Below are positions 37,701 through 46,195 of a stretch of 64,000 nucleotides of DNA, in pieces (positions within the stretch are counted from its first letter, which is position 1; each line of letters starts with the position of its first letter). A program made the position numbers and the translations under genes. The stretch comes from Thunnus maccoyii. Taxonomy: Eukaryota > Chordata > Actinopteri > Scombriformes > Scombridae. The notes under the pieces were generated by a model. The model saw nothing but the letters and a program-made list of their open reading frames with translations, did not search any database and had not been told where the DNA came from. Location of the stretch: NCBI RefSeq assembly GCF_910596095.1, contig NC_056544.1:13253155-13317154 (forward strand), read 5' to 3'.

Positions 37701-40700
37701 CTGACCTCCAGTGACAAGAGCATCTTGGATGAGGCTAAAGTTTGATCTGTCTGACACCTTTAGCTCTCCACATCCACTGACCTTGGTCAGTTTTCAGACT
37801 TTTGCTTAGAACTAAGTAACCGTTAAGATCCGAGGAAACACTTTGAAGTATGTTTGAACCTATAAGTAGCTTTCTTTTTGTGCTCTCGCTGTGAGTTTTA
37901 ATAGATTTCTGCAGTCCTGGGGTACGACTGTTATTCTGGGCCCAGAAGAACCCCACAGTGGCAAAAGAAGATTACATGCCCTCCATTTACTATGATAAAG
38001 TGATACTATATTGATCCCTGTAGAGAAGTGTTCCTTTTGCCTGCTCTTTCTTCCCACAGAGAGGTCGGGGAGCTCAGTTTGCTGCAGAGCACCAGCCTCA
38101 GAGCTGGTAGGGTATCTGTTGTTGCTTAAGGCCTCTTCAGCAGGGTGGATGCCTGCTAAAACGGAGGCTTGAACCCGACTCATCTGGTCCCATCAGCCTC
38201 TCCTTATTTATGTCTAGACTTGAAATGCTTTAAAAGAAAAGTGGTGTGGCCTGCGGTGCATAACTTTTTCTTTGCAGTATGTAGCCTTTTGTAAATAGAG
38301 ACAGTGGACAAGAGACAAAAAGAGAGATTAGTCATACTGTACATCAAGTCAACCTTAAACTGTGTAAATGTACACAGAAGCATGTAACAACACTTGAAAG
38401 GCTTTTAGAGTGTTTTCTTCTGCGAGAGAATGAGGACAAATAAGGAATGCAAAGGGGATTAGACTGTGTGTATTCTCCTCACACCCTGTTTGAATTATGA
38501 TAGTGTACTTGCCAATATGGACACATTTCACAGTTTAAACCAGGACTAATGACCAGCTCATTCTGTGCCAGTGCTTGAATGGCAGCAAACGCCCTCTCAG
38601 TTTTTTTTTTCTTTATGAACAACATCTCCACAGCAGAATACATCCTTTTAATTAGACCCCCTAATGAGATCTACAACCCGTCTGCTCTTGCTGCTTTTTC
38701 TCCCTCACAGATGTTGATGACTGCCAGTCGGAGCCGTGCGAAAATGGAGGCACTTGCATCGACAAGATTGATTCATTCCTCTGCCTTTGCCTGCCCAGCT
38801 ACGGAGGAGACACGTGCGAGAAAGGTGAGAGGAAGACAGATGGAGAATACTGTACACATATAAATGGAACATTATTTGTTCATATGAAGTCCTTTTGCAC
38901 ATTGTCGTGTGTGCAGCCAGGGTGGTGAAATAGTTAAAGTTTCCCAGACATCTGATACAAGCTGTAAAGGGTTTGTTGCTATAACTGTGCTGGTGGACAT
39001 AATCCTCATCAGTGTGCAGTGTCTGTTACAGCTATATGTCATAATCCAATATCACAAGGCTGCATCTCTCTGCAGCTATCAGACAGTGTATCTGTGTGTG
39101 TCACAGTGCTGCAAGATGACAAATACTGACTGAATCTCCTGCATGCACAAAAAACATACACATTGTTTCCCAAGCATCAGTTGCTATTTGCACGGTTTTT
39201 AGTCAGCGTCCCTCCATACATGCACACATGCCCACATGGGTACAATTATAATACTGTTTTTCAATTAGAGATGATTCATTATTGTAACTGTATTATGTAC
39301 TGAAAGTATAAGAAAGTATAAGTATGGACCTAGTTTGTAGTTCACTGAGATACTAAAACTATTAGGGATCTAAATGAAGCAAGCGGGCAAATTTTATTCA
39401 TACAGCACTTTTCAAAACAGAAGTTACAAAGTGATTAACAGGAAGAAGAAAATGGGAAAGAGGGGGATAAAAGTAAGCAGAGTTAAGTGCACATCACACA
39501 AAATGTATAAAATCAAGAGAAACCCAAAAGAAAAAAAAGGATTTTAAGATGATTTTTAAAAGAATAGTTCAACATTTTTTTAAAAAAAATTTGCTTTCTT
39601 GCTGAGAGATAATGTCTTAAACGTATCATGCTTTTTATGAATTTTAATACTGTTGTAATATCAGATATCTTTGTTAAACATGATCAGAGTTCCAAAACTT
39701 GAGGTGAACATAATGTAAAATGCTCCCCTCAAGTCAAAAGCCAGGGCATCAGCCTTCTCTGAACGCTCCGTTTGCAATGTGACCTCTACTTCCTCCTTGT
39801 GATGATGTCAGAATGTTTGCACATGCCCACAATCGGCCGTTCGTTCCGTAGCCTTTGTTGCTAAGGTTGTTCCAGGGGTTGTTCATGTTATCCAATCACA
39901 TATTTTGTATTGGGTTCAGGCTTAAACATTTCAGAAGTTTCCATTTTGAGCAAAGAACCAAGAAAGAAATTAAATCCTATCACTACTGTTTGTTTACGTA
40001 GCCTCTGGAGCTGGCCAATCAGAAGAGAGCAGGCTCATCGGGAGGAGGGCCTTAAAGAGACAAAAGCTAAAACGGCCTGTTTACAACAGAGGCTGAACTG
40101 AGAGGCTGCATAAAAGACCAGTATAAGATAAATAAGGTTTTTAATACGTTTTTTGAACAGTAAATCATCCAAAGATATTCCAGTAGAGCCTCAGAATGTA
40201 AATATAGACCTGGAAATGTGCATTATATGTCCCCTTTAATTAGTGAACTTCAGAGATGCTAGTCAGTGGATTTTGCTGCCTTTGGACAGTACCAGGCAGT
40301 ATTTCCTAAAATTTTGCACTATTCCTGTAAAAATGTGCACTGATGTGACTTCTCTTAGACTTTGTGGGAGGCTGTTCCAGAGATGAGGAGCAACAACAAT
40401 AAACCAGGCTGTCAAAAATGGCAAACAAGCAGGCGGATGTGAAGCTTTGTTACTAAAAACAAACCAGGCAAAGCTGGCGACGAATCCACCTCATGTAAAA
40501 TAGTGTGATGCAGGCGATCAAATTGAAGCCAGGATGTGTGTTGGGTAATAAAAGAGGCGGCAATCGACCCACAAATGCGGAGAGAGCCATCTGTAATATG
40601 ACAAAAATGATCAAATAGATACACAGACAAACTCAGAGGCAATCTAGTCCTGTGAGTGTGTGCAGTCTGAACAATAAACAAACACATACACACATGTTGG

Positions 40701-40756
40701 CAAGATTCAGATCAGTGGCACTAATCACCCTCCATACCACACACTGACACCCACGT

Positions 40757-40795
<39 letters not shown>

Positions 40796-41703
40796 AACAC
40801 AAGCGCTGATTCATTACCTCACTTGTTTCAGCCACCTCCAGCTCCAGATCTGCCCTCCTTAAATGTGTGTATGTGTGTGTGTATGTGTGCCGTGCACTAG
40901 TAGTAATGAGGATAAATGAATATCTAACCTTTGCAGTTATAAATGAATCCACAGACCTTGGTAATGAATACTAATAGTGCAGGGAAAGGGCCTCATGTGC
41001 TGTGAATTGAAAACGAGCCTGTATAATTACAGTTCATGTATTCAGCCTCTCAAGATGCCAAAGTCATATATTTTAGTCTTTATTTGCCAAATGAGATAGA
41101 ACGTTCAACAAAAAAAAGCCTCCTGCTTCCTCTCTCCTCCCGTGTTATACAGACTATTTTATCTGCTCCTGCACTTGACTTCACTTTTACCCTTCAAAAA
41201 ACCATTTTAGCTTCACTAATTTCCCCTCCTCTTTTCTCTTAATCTCTACAGACATAGAAGGTTGTGATCATGGCTGGAGGAAGTTCCACGGCCATTGCTA
41301 CAGGTAGGTAACGATGAAAAGCTGGCTGAACCGTAAAAATGAATGTTACAATATATTTACCTGCAACCACAGGTGCCTAATCTATCTGCATTACTCTTCC
41401 ATACCCTTGAGTTATGCGTGACACACTTACCACAGTGCTCTGTAGCGTTTAAACTTGTCTCGCTGCATAATGTATGAATTATGTATTTTCATATCCACTC
41501 ACACTGTGTTGTCTCACAGGTACTTCACCCACAGACACACCTGGGAGGATGCAGAGAAAGACTGCAGAGAGCACAGTGCCCACCTCAGTAGTGTCATCTC
41601 TGCTACTGAGCAGCAGTTTATTAATGGTTCGAATGTATTTCTGTTGGTTTCGTTTGTGTTTTACTGGTATAACATGCAGAACAAACCACAACAAAAGACA
41701 TAA

Positions 41704-41737
<34 letters not shown>

Positions 41738-44700
41738 GTATGTGCGGTGGACATCAGGGTTTTTACAGATAAGCAATTAAGTCTAATGGAAATATGGTGC
41801 TGGTGATTTTTCCAGGTCTGGGTCATGACAACGCCTGGATCGGTCTGAATGACCGCACAGTGGAGGAAGACTTTCAGTGGACTGACAGCAATGATCTGGT
41901 TAGTCGTCGTCTCCAATTTGTGCTGCCATGTCATCCAAATTATTATTTTTTCTTTCTCTATTTGTGCAAAAGCTCTTGCGTAATCACACAAATGCCAGAC
42001 AGTAAATAGACAGAAAATACCAGTATTTCATCCAAAAAACTCAGCAGAAGATTCTAGTTAATAGAGATTCCAGTCTTGTCTGGCAGCACTGACGAATAAA
42101 AGCAAATGCGGCTGAATTCTGTTGTTTGCTGATATGCAGGTGTATGAGAACTGGAGGGAGAGCCAGCCAGATAACTTCTTTGCAGGCGGTGAGGACTGCG
42201 TGGTGACCATCGCCCATGAGGATGGCAAGTGGAACGACGTGCCCTGCAACTACAACCTGCCCTACATCTGCAAGAAAGGCACAGGTACTGTAACACTGCT
42301 GGACTGAATGTAACCAAACAGTTGGCACTACTTACTAACGAAAAGTACAATAATTTGTTGTTGAAATGCTGTTTGACACTTCCAGGTCCAGTATGAATCT
42401 TTTACAACACATCAATGCTTAATAATCAGTTTATGAGGACAGATTTTTTGCTTTCTTCATACAGCTTGGTTGCTTGTGTGTTATCGCTGACCAGCTGGCC
42501 ACCTGTTAGTCATAACTGTGCATCGTCAGCTCCGGTGCTCTTTATGGAGAAAAGCTTTCTTCCTGAAGTTTCTCAAACTGCCACTCAGCAGTGGGTCAGA
42601 CCTCAGTAGCAGTTTCACATCACTTGCAGTTGTGAAGATTGTGATTCTGTCTCAAACAACCCGTATTGACTCTTGAGAGCAATATCAATCTCAATCTTCC
42701 TCTTATTGCCGTGTCTCTCTCCCTCCTCAGGGCTCACTTACACGGGTCCAGACAGCAGAACTGTACTTGCAGTTATTGCCAATTACTGCCTTGTTCACAA
42801 ATATGATCTGAAATTGCTGTGAGCCATTTCACCAGGTTTTCCTGATACTCACCCATAACCTCCTTCTGTGGTTTGACTCAGCCGGCCTGAAAGTGAATGC
42901 AGCGAGAGTTTGTCAGATGCAAACAAAACTAAAGAGAGGTACACTCTGAAGACATGGAGGAGGGTCCGGAGGAGGGAGGGAGAGAGATGGAGCAGGACAG
43001 GGAGAAAATGATTGAGTGTATTTGTTTGTCTGGCTGTCTACTGCAGAGCCCCATTACCTCCCTATGGCCAGGCTACAGCTCTACCCATCAGTCAGTTACA
43101 ACAGCGAGGCTGCCATCTAGAGGCAACACACACTGAACAGTTGAGGGTTATTTTTTAGAGTCTTAAAAAGCGACTAAAGTTGGTCTCTCTGAACAGATGC
43201 ATAATAAGTGAAAGTAATGTTGGTTGTATTTTAGCTCCATTTGTATCTTCTGACTGATGTGAAATAGATCTAGATGTATCTTGAGTAAAAACAGAACCCA
43301 ACCTTCTCATTTGATCATTTTTGGCAGTGCTGTGTGGGACCCCGCCTGCAGTGGAAAACGCCCATTTGATAGGTCGGCGGAGGTCACACTATGACATCCA
43401 TGCCGTGGTGCGCTACCAGTGCTCCGAAGGCTTCTACCAGCGCCACATCCCCACCGCACGCTGCCGGGCCGACGGGAGCTGGGAGCGACCCAGGATCATC
43501 TGCACAAAGTGTAAGTGTTCAATATCTAGTAATACTTTATTTTATTGTTATTTTCTCCACTTCCTCATAAACAGACATTTTGCCTTTTGTGTTTTTTAAT
43601 TGCTTCTCCTATGGAGCTTAAATAACACGTTTTAATTCTGGTCTTCTGGTGCTCATATCTAGTAAAACAGGAATAATTTTCTTTAATCACCATAGTTACA
43701 TTCAAATAAAAGTAAGGCAATGCAAATTTATATTTGTATGGCACCTTTCAACAACAAGACAAAAAGTGCTTACCATAAAACATAAAAGGCATTAAGACAA
43801 AATATAAAAGACATAAACACAAAGACACCAGACATAAAAAGAAAATAGTATTTAAAAGAGTTAAATAGAAAATAAGTAATAAGCTCAAACAGAATAAGAC
43901 AGATAAAAGAGTAGAATAAAAATTACAGTGCAGCTACAGTGCGGTTCAAGATATGAATCTAAAGCCCCAAATTTGATTTAATAAAAGGCAGTGGCAACAG
44001 AAAAGTTTGAGTGTTGGAGCAGACCTCAAGTTTTCAGGGATTTGTGGTGCATAAAAACTGAACGCTGCTTCTCCATGTTTATAGTTTTGACCCTGATGAC
44101 AGAAAGCAGACCTGTCTCAGACAATCTGAGAAGTGCAAAGAAAGAACTGGATTAGAATAAGAGATAAAATTTAAAAAAATATCTCTTTACTTTTTAAGAC
44201 AACTGGAAAAATCGTCCATATCATGAGAAGCTATGATGCAGTTTCACTATGCTCTATGACTGTATCTCTGGACAAAGTTATGTGTCAAAAATCACACAAT
44301 CTACTGTCTCTTGCTGAAATTATAACATACGGCTACAGAAAAAGGACACAAGATACTACAAAGACTCCTCTCACCCAGCTAAACATCTTTTTGACATCCT
44401 CCATTCTTTTTAAGGACTGTAAAGTATTGGTACTAGTACAGCCAGGTTCTCTAACACTTATCCAGAGTCTGTTTCCCATCCATAAGATACTGTAATGGTA
44501 TGTACACAAAGGTACACAATAGTTGCTTTATGGTGCAGATAGTATCCATATGGGGATACTTGATTTAGTCATTTATTCCAATTATTTTATGCATAAAGGT
44601 TTTATTGTTTGGTGATAATATGATGATTTTACCGCTTGTGGTAAAACAGGTGTCTGTTTTCATTTTGTATCATGTGATCTCACCATAGCAAATTCCTATC

Positions 44701-45031
44701 AACTATGTGAAATGGCAATAATCTTGCATTCAGTCTTAAAAAGACTTTATTTTAAACAGTGACCAGTGGATTTCATTTATAAAAAGAAAAAGTGGCATGA
44801 GGTGTGGTAATCTTAAAACATTACTTGTTACCCTACAGTTGTGACGTGTATCTACTACAGTACATGTACTATAGAAAACCAGATAAACCCATTTATTTCC
44901 TTCCACTTTTAGCCCGGCGATCACACCGGTACCGACGTCATCACCACAATCAGCACCACGAGCGCCGCAGCCACAGGAGACACGGAGGAGAGGGACACAA
45001 GGCCAGAGAGGACGCGCACAGCTACTACTGA
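12304..45031 (+). CDS. ncan: neurocan core protein (lectican proteoglycan), 19 coding exons
   Basis: Secreted chondroitin sulfate proteoglycan that binds hyaluronan through its N-terminal Link modules and matrix partners such as tenascins through its C-terminal lectin domain. Coding exons: 12304-12376, 16820-17023, 17397-17579, 18130-18304, 22077-22204, 22890-23174, 24460-24603, 24693-24794, 24890-25056, 25137-25290, 28304-29509, 33728-33844, 38711-38824, 41252-41303, 41520-41626, 41816-41898, 42140-42284, 43328-43510, 44913-45031. They join in phase to 1,246 residues; human neurocan is about 1,320. Domain order: signal peptide, Ig V (27-153), Link 1 (154-254), Link 2 (255-349), central region (350-940), EGF (941-979), EGF (980-1017), C-type lectin (1018-1146), CCP (1147-1207), basic tail. 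Neurocan rather than brevican, versican or aggrecan is chosen because of tm6sf2 next door, the size and the two EGF modules. Exons 24460-24603 and 24890-25056 have weak donors, so the central region may be alternatively spliced. Confidence 0.93.
13125..13456 (+). repeat. dispersed repeat, copy 1 of a pair
   Basis: Shares ordered blocks with 39905-40238: 'gctaaaacagcctgt', 'cagaggctgaactgag', 'gtaaatcatgcaaagatat', 'tccagtagagcc', 'tagacctg' and 'aaatgtgcat'. Both copies are in the same orientation in ncan introns. It ends in CTTTAA. Probably a SINE or non-autonomous element; no coding capacity. Confidence 0.65.
14350..14855. mobile_element. fold-back element with long inverted arms
   Basis: The left arm begins 'gcccattattctgaaaccc' and the right arm ends 'gggtttcagaataatgggt', the exact mirror. 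Inside the arms, short units of the form CCCATT-x-x-TCCGAA are repeated with variation, on the left forward and on the right reversed. The centre holds a C-run (14646-14660). A related shorter element sits at 23440-23675. It has no coding capacity; the structure is that of a fold-back or long-arm MITE. Confidence 0.75.
16371..16449. repeat. (GT)n microsatellite, about 79 bp
   Basis: Nearly perfect GT run with one TC interruption near 16380. Confidence 0.97.
16820..17579 (+). CDS. ncan: ncan Ig V-type domain, two exons
   Basis: Exons 16820-17023 and 17397-17579, both phase 1-1. The domain shows the paired cysteines in VLPCVF and GTYHCQV, the ILW core tryptophan and the NDSGTYHC strand-F signature. 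In lecticans and HAPLN link proteins this domain mediates contact with the link protein that stabilises hyaluronan binding. A GATGTAATCAAG start in the second exon gives DVIKV, usual for this family. Intron between the exons (17024-17396) carries a dispersed-repeat fragment and a T-run. Confidence 0.92.
17105..17210 (+). repeat. dispersed repeat (GCACTAATCAATATTT type)
   Basis: Shares 'gcactaatcaatattt', 'atggatcaa' and 'agtcg' blocks with 22415-22530, and the first block with 4555-4600. A widespread fish interspersed motif; no coding role. Confidence 0.5.
18130..22204 (+). CDS. ncan: ncan Link module 1, two exons split by a 3.8-kb intron
   Basis: Exons 18130-18304 and 22077-22204. Link signature: [20 protein letters not shown], then [19 protein letters not shown], and DVYCF with four cysteines in the expected spacing. 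The usual RYPI after the module's tryptophan motif reads RYSV here, a change worth noting since this loop sits beside the hyaluronan groove in the family. The intron contains a decayed DNA transposon (19745-21480). The downstream donor sits directly on a CA repeat. Confidence 0.92.
18525..18600 (+). repeat. retroposon tail (TTTATATAGCACTTTTC type)
   Basis: An ATA microsatellite followed by 'ctatttatatagcactttt' and 'aaagtg'. Related tails occur at 39395-39480, 43715-43850 and, in the other orientation, 60735-60835. Confidence 0.55.
19745..21480 (-). pseudogene. decayed Tc1/IS630-type DDE transposase
   Basis: Four minus-strand frame fragments (about 21515-21162, 21193-20795, 20714-20469, 20122-19745) read in order like one transposase. 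The N-terminal part has a helix-turn-helix-like segment with RLREIQAAV and [10 protein letters not shown]. The catalytic core follows: YVDEASFN with the first Asp, [23 protein letters not shown] and GPYNN. The last fragment has [12 protein letters not shown], where the second catalytic Asp of the family is lost, and [12 protein letters not shown] with the Glu. Frameshifts, stops and about 350 bp of unrelated sequence at 20123-20468 break the frame, so it cannot be active. The family call rests on motif memory; terminal repeats were not found. Confidence 0.75.
20123..20468. repeat. possible nested insertion inside the transposase
   Basis: The transposase reading stops at GPYNNEEL and resumes in the next fragment only after this stretch, which has no matching frame. 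It may be a later insertion or a diverged part of the element. Confidence 0.35.
22205..22238. repeat. (CA)n microsatellite at a splice donor
   Basis: The donor of the second Link 1 exon (GATG|gtacac) runs directly into the CA tract. Confidence 0.95.
22415..22700 (+). repeat. dispersed repeat, second copy of the GCACTAATCAATATTT type
   Basis: Begins 'agcactaatcaatatttt' and shares 'gtggatcaa' and 'gagtcg' with 17105-17210. The 3' limit is uncertain. Confidence 0.45.
22890..23174 (+). CDS. ncan: ncan Link module 2, single exon
   Basis: One 285-base phase 1-1 exon. It encodes [50 protein letters not shown] and YDAYCYR, a complete second Link module with the canonical RYP motif retained. Together with the Ig domain and Link 1 it makes the hyaluronan-binding head (G1) of lecticans. 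Confidence 0.95.
23175..24459 (+). other. ncan: ncan intron 7
   Basis: Apart from the fold-back copy at 23440-23675 nothing coding or structured is seen. Confidence 0.6.
23440..23675. mobile_element. fold-back element, short copy
   Basis: Shares 'cccattggaccgaaag', 'ccattagtccgacggcc' and other CCATT-x-TCCGAA units with 14350-14855, and its right end mirrors the left ('ggtccaatggga', 'ggaataatgg'). Frames reading through it on both strands are artefacts of the repeat. Confidence 0.7.
24460..25290 (+). CDS. ncan: ncan N-terminal central region, four small exons with an internal repeat
   Basis: Exons 24460-24603, 24693-24794, 24890-25056 and 25137-25290 join in phase (1-1, 1-1, 1-0, 0-1). The first and last encode related segments: [17 protein letters not shown] and [17 protein letters not shown]. 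The middle exons are acidic with an NWTG N-glycosylation sequon. The donors gttttac (after 24603) and gttggtc (after 25056) are weak, so skipping or inclusion is plausible. The rest is Thr/Ser/Glu-rich, as expected of the extended glycosaminoglycan-bearing region. Confidence 0.75.
25291..28303 (+). other. ncan: ncan intron 11 (3.0 kb)
   Basis: AT-rich intron sequence. No exon-like frame, strong inverted repeat or microsatellite was recognised. Confidence 0.55.
28304..29509 (+). CDS. ncan: ncan large central exon (402 codons), Ser/Pro- and Glu/Arg/Gly-rich
   Basis: A 1,206-base phase 1-1 exon. It starts [12 protein letters not shown], a tryptophan/serine motif recalling the WKPWSYL repeats upstream. 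It then has a Gly/Arg/Glu/Lys repeat tract (about 28590-28720), a paired RERSRERS tract, and a long Ser-Pro low-complexity tract (about 28960-29230). Candidate chondroitin sulfate sites are Ser-Gly dipeptides beside acid residues, best EEEGSGEI (serine codon at 28699) and also VGSGA twice. The exon corresponds to the large attachment exon of other lecticans. The acceptor is cctccgcag and the donor acag|gttagc. Confidence 0.88.
29640..29800 (+). repeat. dispersed repeat (ACATAGACTGTATAT type)
   Basis: Starts 'acatagactgtatatgaaga', continues 'tggacgtagtgaagtg' and 'gacatcacgtcacccattgg', a block widespread in teleost genomes. No coding frame. Confidence 0.6.
29797..31150. mobile_element. probable 1.35-kb non-autonomous DNA transposon
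   Basis: The left end (about 29797-29850, containing 'gtagttttggccatga') is mirrored at the right end (about 31085-31150, containing 'ttatggccaaaactac' and 'gccctttaa'). The inverted match is imperfect over roughly 50-60 bp. No transposase frame inside. Confidence 0.5.
31651..31700. repeat. (CA)n microsatellite
   Basis: An ACAA-rich start leads into an uninterrupted CA run. Confidence 0.95.
33728..33844 (+). CDS. ncan: ncan EGF-like module 1
   Basis: A 117-base phase 1-1 exon with six cysteines in EGF spacing: [14 protein letters not shown], then [15 protein letters not shown]. No calcium-binding D-x-D-E/D start, so a non-calcium EGF. Acceptor is tttttag. Confidence 0.93.
35065..35118. repeat. 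perfect 25-bp inverted repeat with 4-nt loop
   Basis: The arms (35065-35089 and 35094-35118) are exact reverse complements around the loop ctat. The arm core is gcaccgtttgggtgttg. It could fold as a stable RNA hairpin in the ncan pre-mRNA or a DNA cruciform. The flanks do not continue the pairing. Confidence 0.95.
35385..35640 (+). repeat. retroposon 3' segment (ACTTTATTGATCC type)
   Basis: Contains 'tactttattgatccagagg' and 'gaaattg', a common fish retroposon end. The limits are uncertain. Confidence 0.45.
37995..38180 (+). repeat. retroposon segment (ATATTGATCC type)
   Basis: Contains 'tgatactatattgatccctg', related to the segment at 35385. The minus-strand frame across it has no recognisable motif. 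Confidence 0.4.
38711..38824 (+). CDS. ncan: ncan EGF-like module 2, calcium-binding type
   Basis: A 114-base phase 1-1 exon. Begins [16 protein letters not shown], the calcium-binding EGF start, and keeps the Asp/Asn beta-hydroxylation pattern C-x-D-x4-F-x-C-x-C. Ends GGDTCEK. Two EGF modules before the lectin domain match neurocan. Confidence 0.94.
39540..39640 (+). repeat. dispersed fish repeat (AAAGAATAGTTCAACATTTT type)
   Basis: Begins 'aaaagaatagttcaacattt' and continues 'tttgctttcttgctgagag', a frequent interspersed motif in teleosts. Confidence 0.6.
39905..40238 (+). repeat. dispersed repeat, copy 2 of a pair
   Basis: Same ordered blocks as 13125-13456 ('gctaaaacggcctgt', 'cagaggctgaactgag', 'aaagatattccagtagagcc', 'aaatgtgcat'), in the same orientation, ending CCTTTAA. 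About 27 kb separates the two copies within one gene. Confidence 0.65.
40759..40789. repeat. (CA)n microsatellite
   Basis: Uninterrupted CA run followed by ACAAACAC units. Confidence 0.95.
41252..42284 (+). CDS. ncan: ncan C-type lectin domain, four exons
   Basis: Exons 41252-41303, 41520-41626, 41816-41898 and 42140-42284 (phases 1-2, 2-1, 1-0, 0-1). The long-form start [14 protein letters not shown] is followed by [36 protein letters not shown], then the QPD carbohydrate/calcium motif, GEDCVV and the WND calcium site, ending [11 protein letters not shown]. The QPD form is the lectican norm. In the family this domain binds tenascins and other matrix proteins. Confidence 0.94.
41707..41735. 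repeat. (TG)n microsatellite in a lectin-domain intron
   Basis: Uninterrupted TG run between the second and third lectin exons of ncan. Confidence 0.95.
42285..43327 (+). other. ncan: ncan intron between lectin and CCP exons
   Basis: About 1 kb with no exon-like frame, inverted repeat or microsatellite recognised. Confidence 0.55.
43328..43510 (+). CDS. ncan: ncan sushi/CCP module
   Basis: One 183-base phase 1-1 exon. [15 protein letters not shown], then [33 protein letters not shown]: the four-cysteine, one-tryptophan complement control protein pattern that follows the lectin domain in all lecticans. Confidence 0.94.
43511..44912 (+). other. ncan: last ncan intron, with a retroposon piece
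   Basis: Contains a segment at 43715-43850 ('atttgtatggcacctttcaa', 'aaaaagtgctta', 'aaaacataaaaggc') typical of fish interspersed repeats. No exon seen. Confidence 0.6.
44913..45031 (+). CDS. ncan: ncan C-terminal basic tail exon with stop
   Basis: After the acceptor cacttttag the frame codes about 39 residues dominated by Arg and His ([19 protein letters not shown]...), ends SYY and stops with TGA at 45029-45031. The His/Arg density suggests possible binding of polyanions or metal ions, which is inference. The 3' UTR follows to a polyadenylation signal at 46166. Confidence 0.9.
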
Positions 45032-46195
45032 ACCAAATAATACAACGTCAGCAATGCCTAGGTGCTAACCATGGCCCATAAAGAAAGACAGTAGTTCACA
45101 TGAGAAACACTCCCATTTCCTTTTCTGCTTCTAGCCATGCTCTCTTTAGCTTTATTCCTCCTGATGAATAAGGTTTTCTCCCTCTAACACACAGTTTATG
45201 TCACTGAGTTTGGGTGTATTGATGCTTCTTTTTATTCTTACCCCGCTTCCTTTAATTGAGGTCCATGCGAACACTTAACTTGTAACACTAACTCTTATTA
45301 ACATCCTCCCACCCTAACATCTCAGTACAGTAAATCCTCCACCTTTCTATGAACTGTAACCCTCTCGGTCTGTCAGACTGGCAGCAGTATGCGAGTGTGT
45401 GTGAGCGTATGCGTGTAAGAGAGAAACTTAGTGAAGTGCTGAGCCACTTTTTTTTGTAAAGGTTTGCTTGTTAAACATGAAAAATGACTCTCATCCTAGT
45501 ATTCTGTTTACAAAGCACAGATGTAATTGATGCAAGATAGCATTCAGTCCCTGGTAACCCCCGAGCTTTTTGTATGTGTACTGTAGCTGTTACTTTTTTC
45601 CATAGAGCACCTGAATAGCTGGTCTGTTTTATTCTACTGACATGCTTTTTTCTAATATTTGCTATGTTTTTGTGTAATGTTACTATTTATTATGAATCAT
45701 TTGCTAGTGAATAAGCTTTCTTTTTTTTACTTATACTTCAGAGAGCCAGTGTAACATCATTTTCTATACCAGTCCAACAATCAATCAGTAACAAAATTAA
45801 TCATTTGATTGCCTCTAATCTCTGTATTGTAAATATTGTGGTGTTTGTTATTGGCTGATCCTTGATCAATAGCTGGACTTTGTCCAGTCAAATAGATCCC
45901 CATCCCCTTAAGCACTCTCAGCTAATGAATATGTCCCATTGACAGTCGAGTGATTGATAGTGTGGATGGGATTATTCGACTCTTTCTCGAGATAACCACT
46001 TGATTGTATCTGAATCGCTCAATACTCTCAATCTTTGCACGGCTATATTTACACGATGGGTAGAATGTCACAATTTTTTTGTCGTTGGTCCCTTTGATAT
46101 TTGATCGATCATCCACTTTTTTGGTGTTCTTATGACTTTTTGTCCTGCTGTTGTATTCCATTCTTAATAAAGAGAAAAAATGAACAGCATCTCTG
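45032..46195 (+). other. ncan: ncan 3' UTR
   Basis: About 1.1 kb between the stop and the first canonical AATAAA in the right orientation. AT-rich with no coding frame. The exact cleavage site is not determined. Confidence 0.7.
46166..46171 (+). terminator. ncan: polyadenylation signal AATAAA of ncan
   Basis: A canonical AATAAA (ttcttAATAAAgag) 1.13 kb after the ncan stop, followed within about 30 bases by a GT-rich stretch (tcagtgtgtttctgt). Confidence 0.7.

Larger units (their letters stand above)
33845..38710 (+). other. ncan: ncan intron 13 (4.9 kb)
   Basis: No exon is seen. It holds a perfect hairpin (35065-35118) and two segments with the 'tttattgatcc' signature of retroposon tails (35385-35640 and 37995-38180). 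Confidence 0.55.
38825..41251 (+). other. ncan: ncan intron 14, repeat-rich
   Basis: Contains retroposon-like pieces at 39395-39480 and 39540-39640, one copy of the two-copy dispersed repeat (39905-40238) and a CA microsatellite (40759-40789). No exon seen. Confidence 0.55.

Noticed and set aside
41479..41991. 170-codon minus-strand frame
   Set aside because: Antisense to the lectin exons and to a TG microsatellite.
12304..45031. Brevican, versican or aggrecan instead of neurocan
   Set aside because: tm6sf2 lies next door, there are two EGF modules, no G2 domain, and the length fits neurocan.
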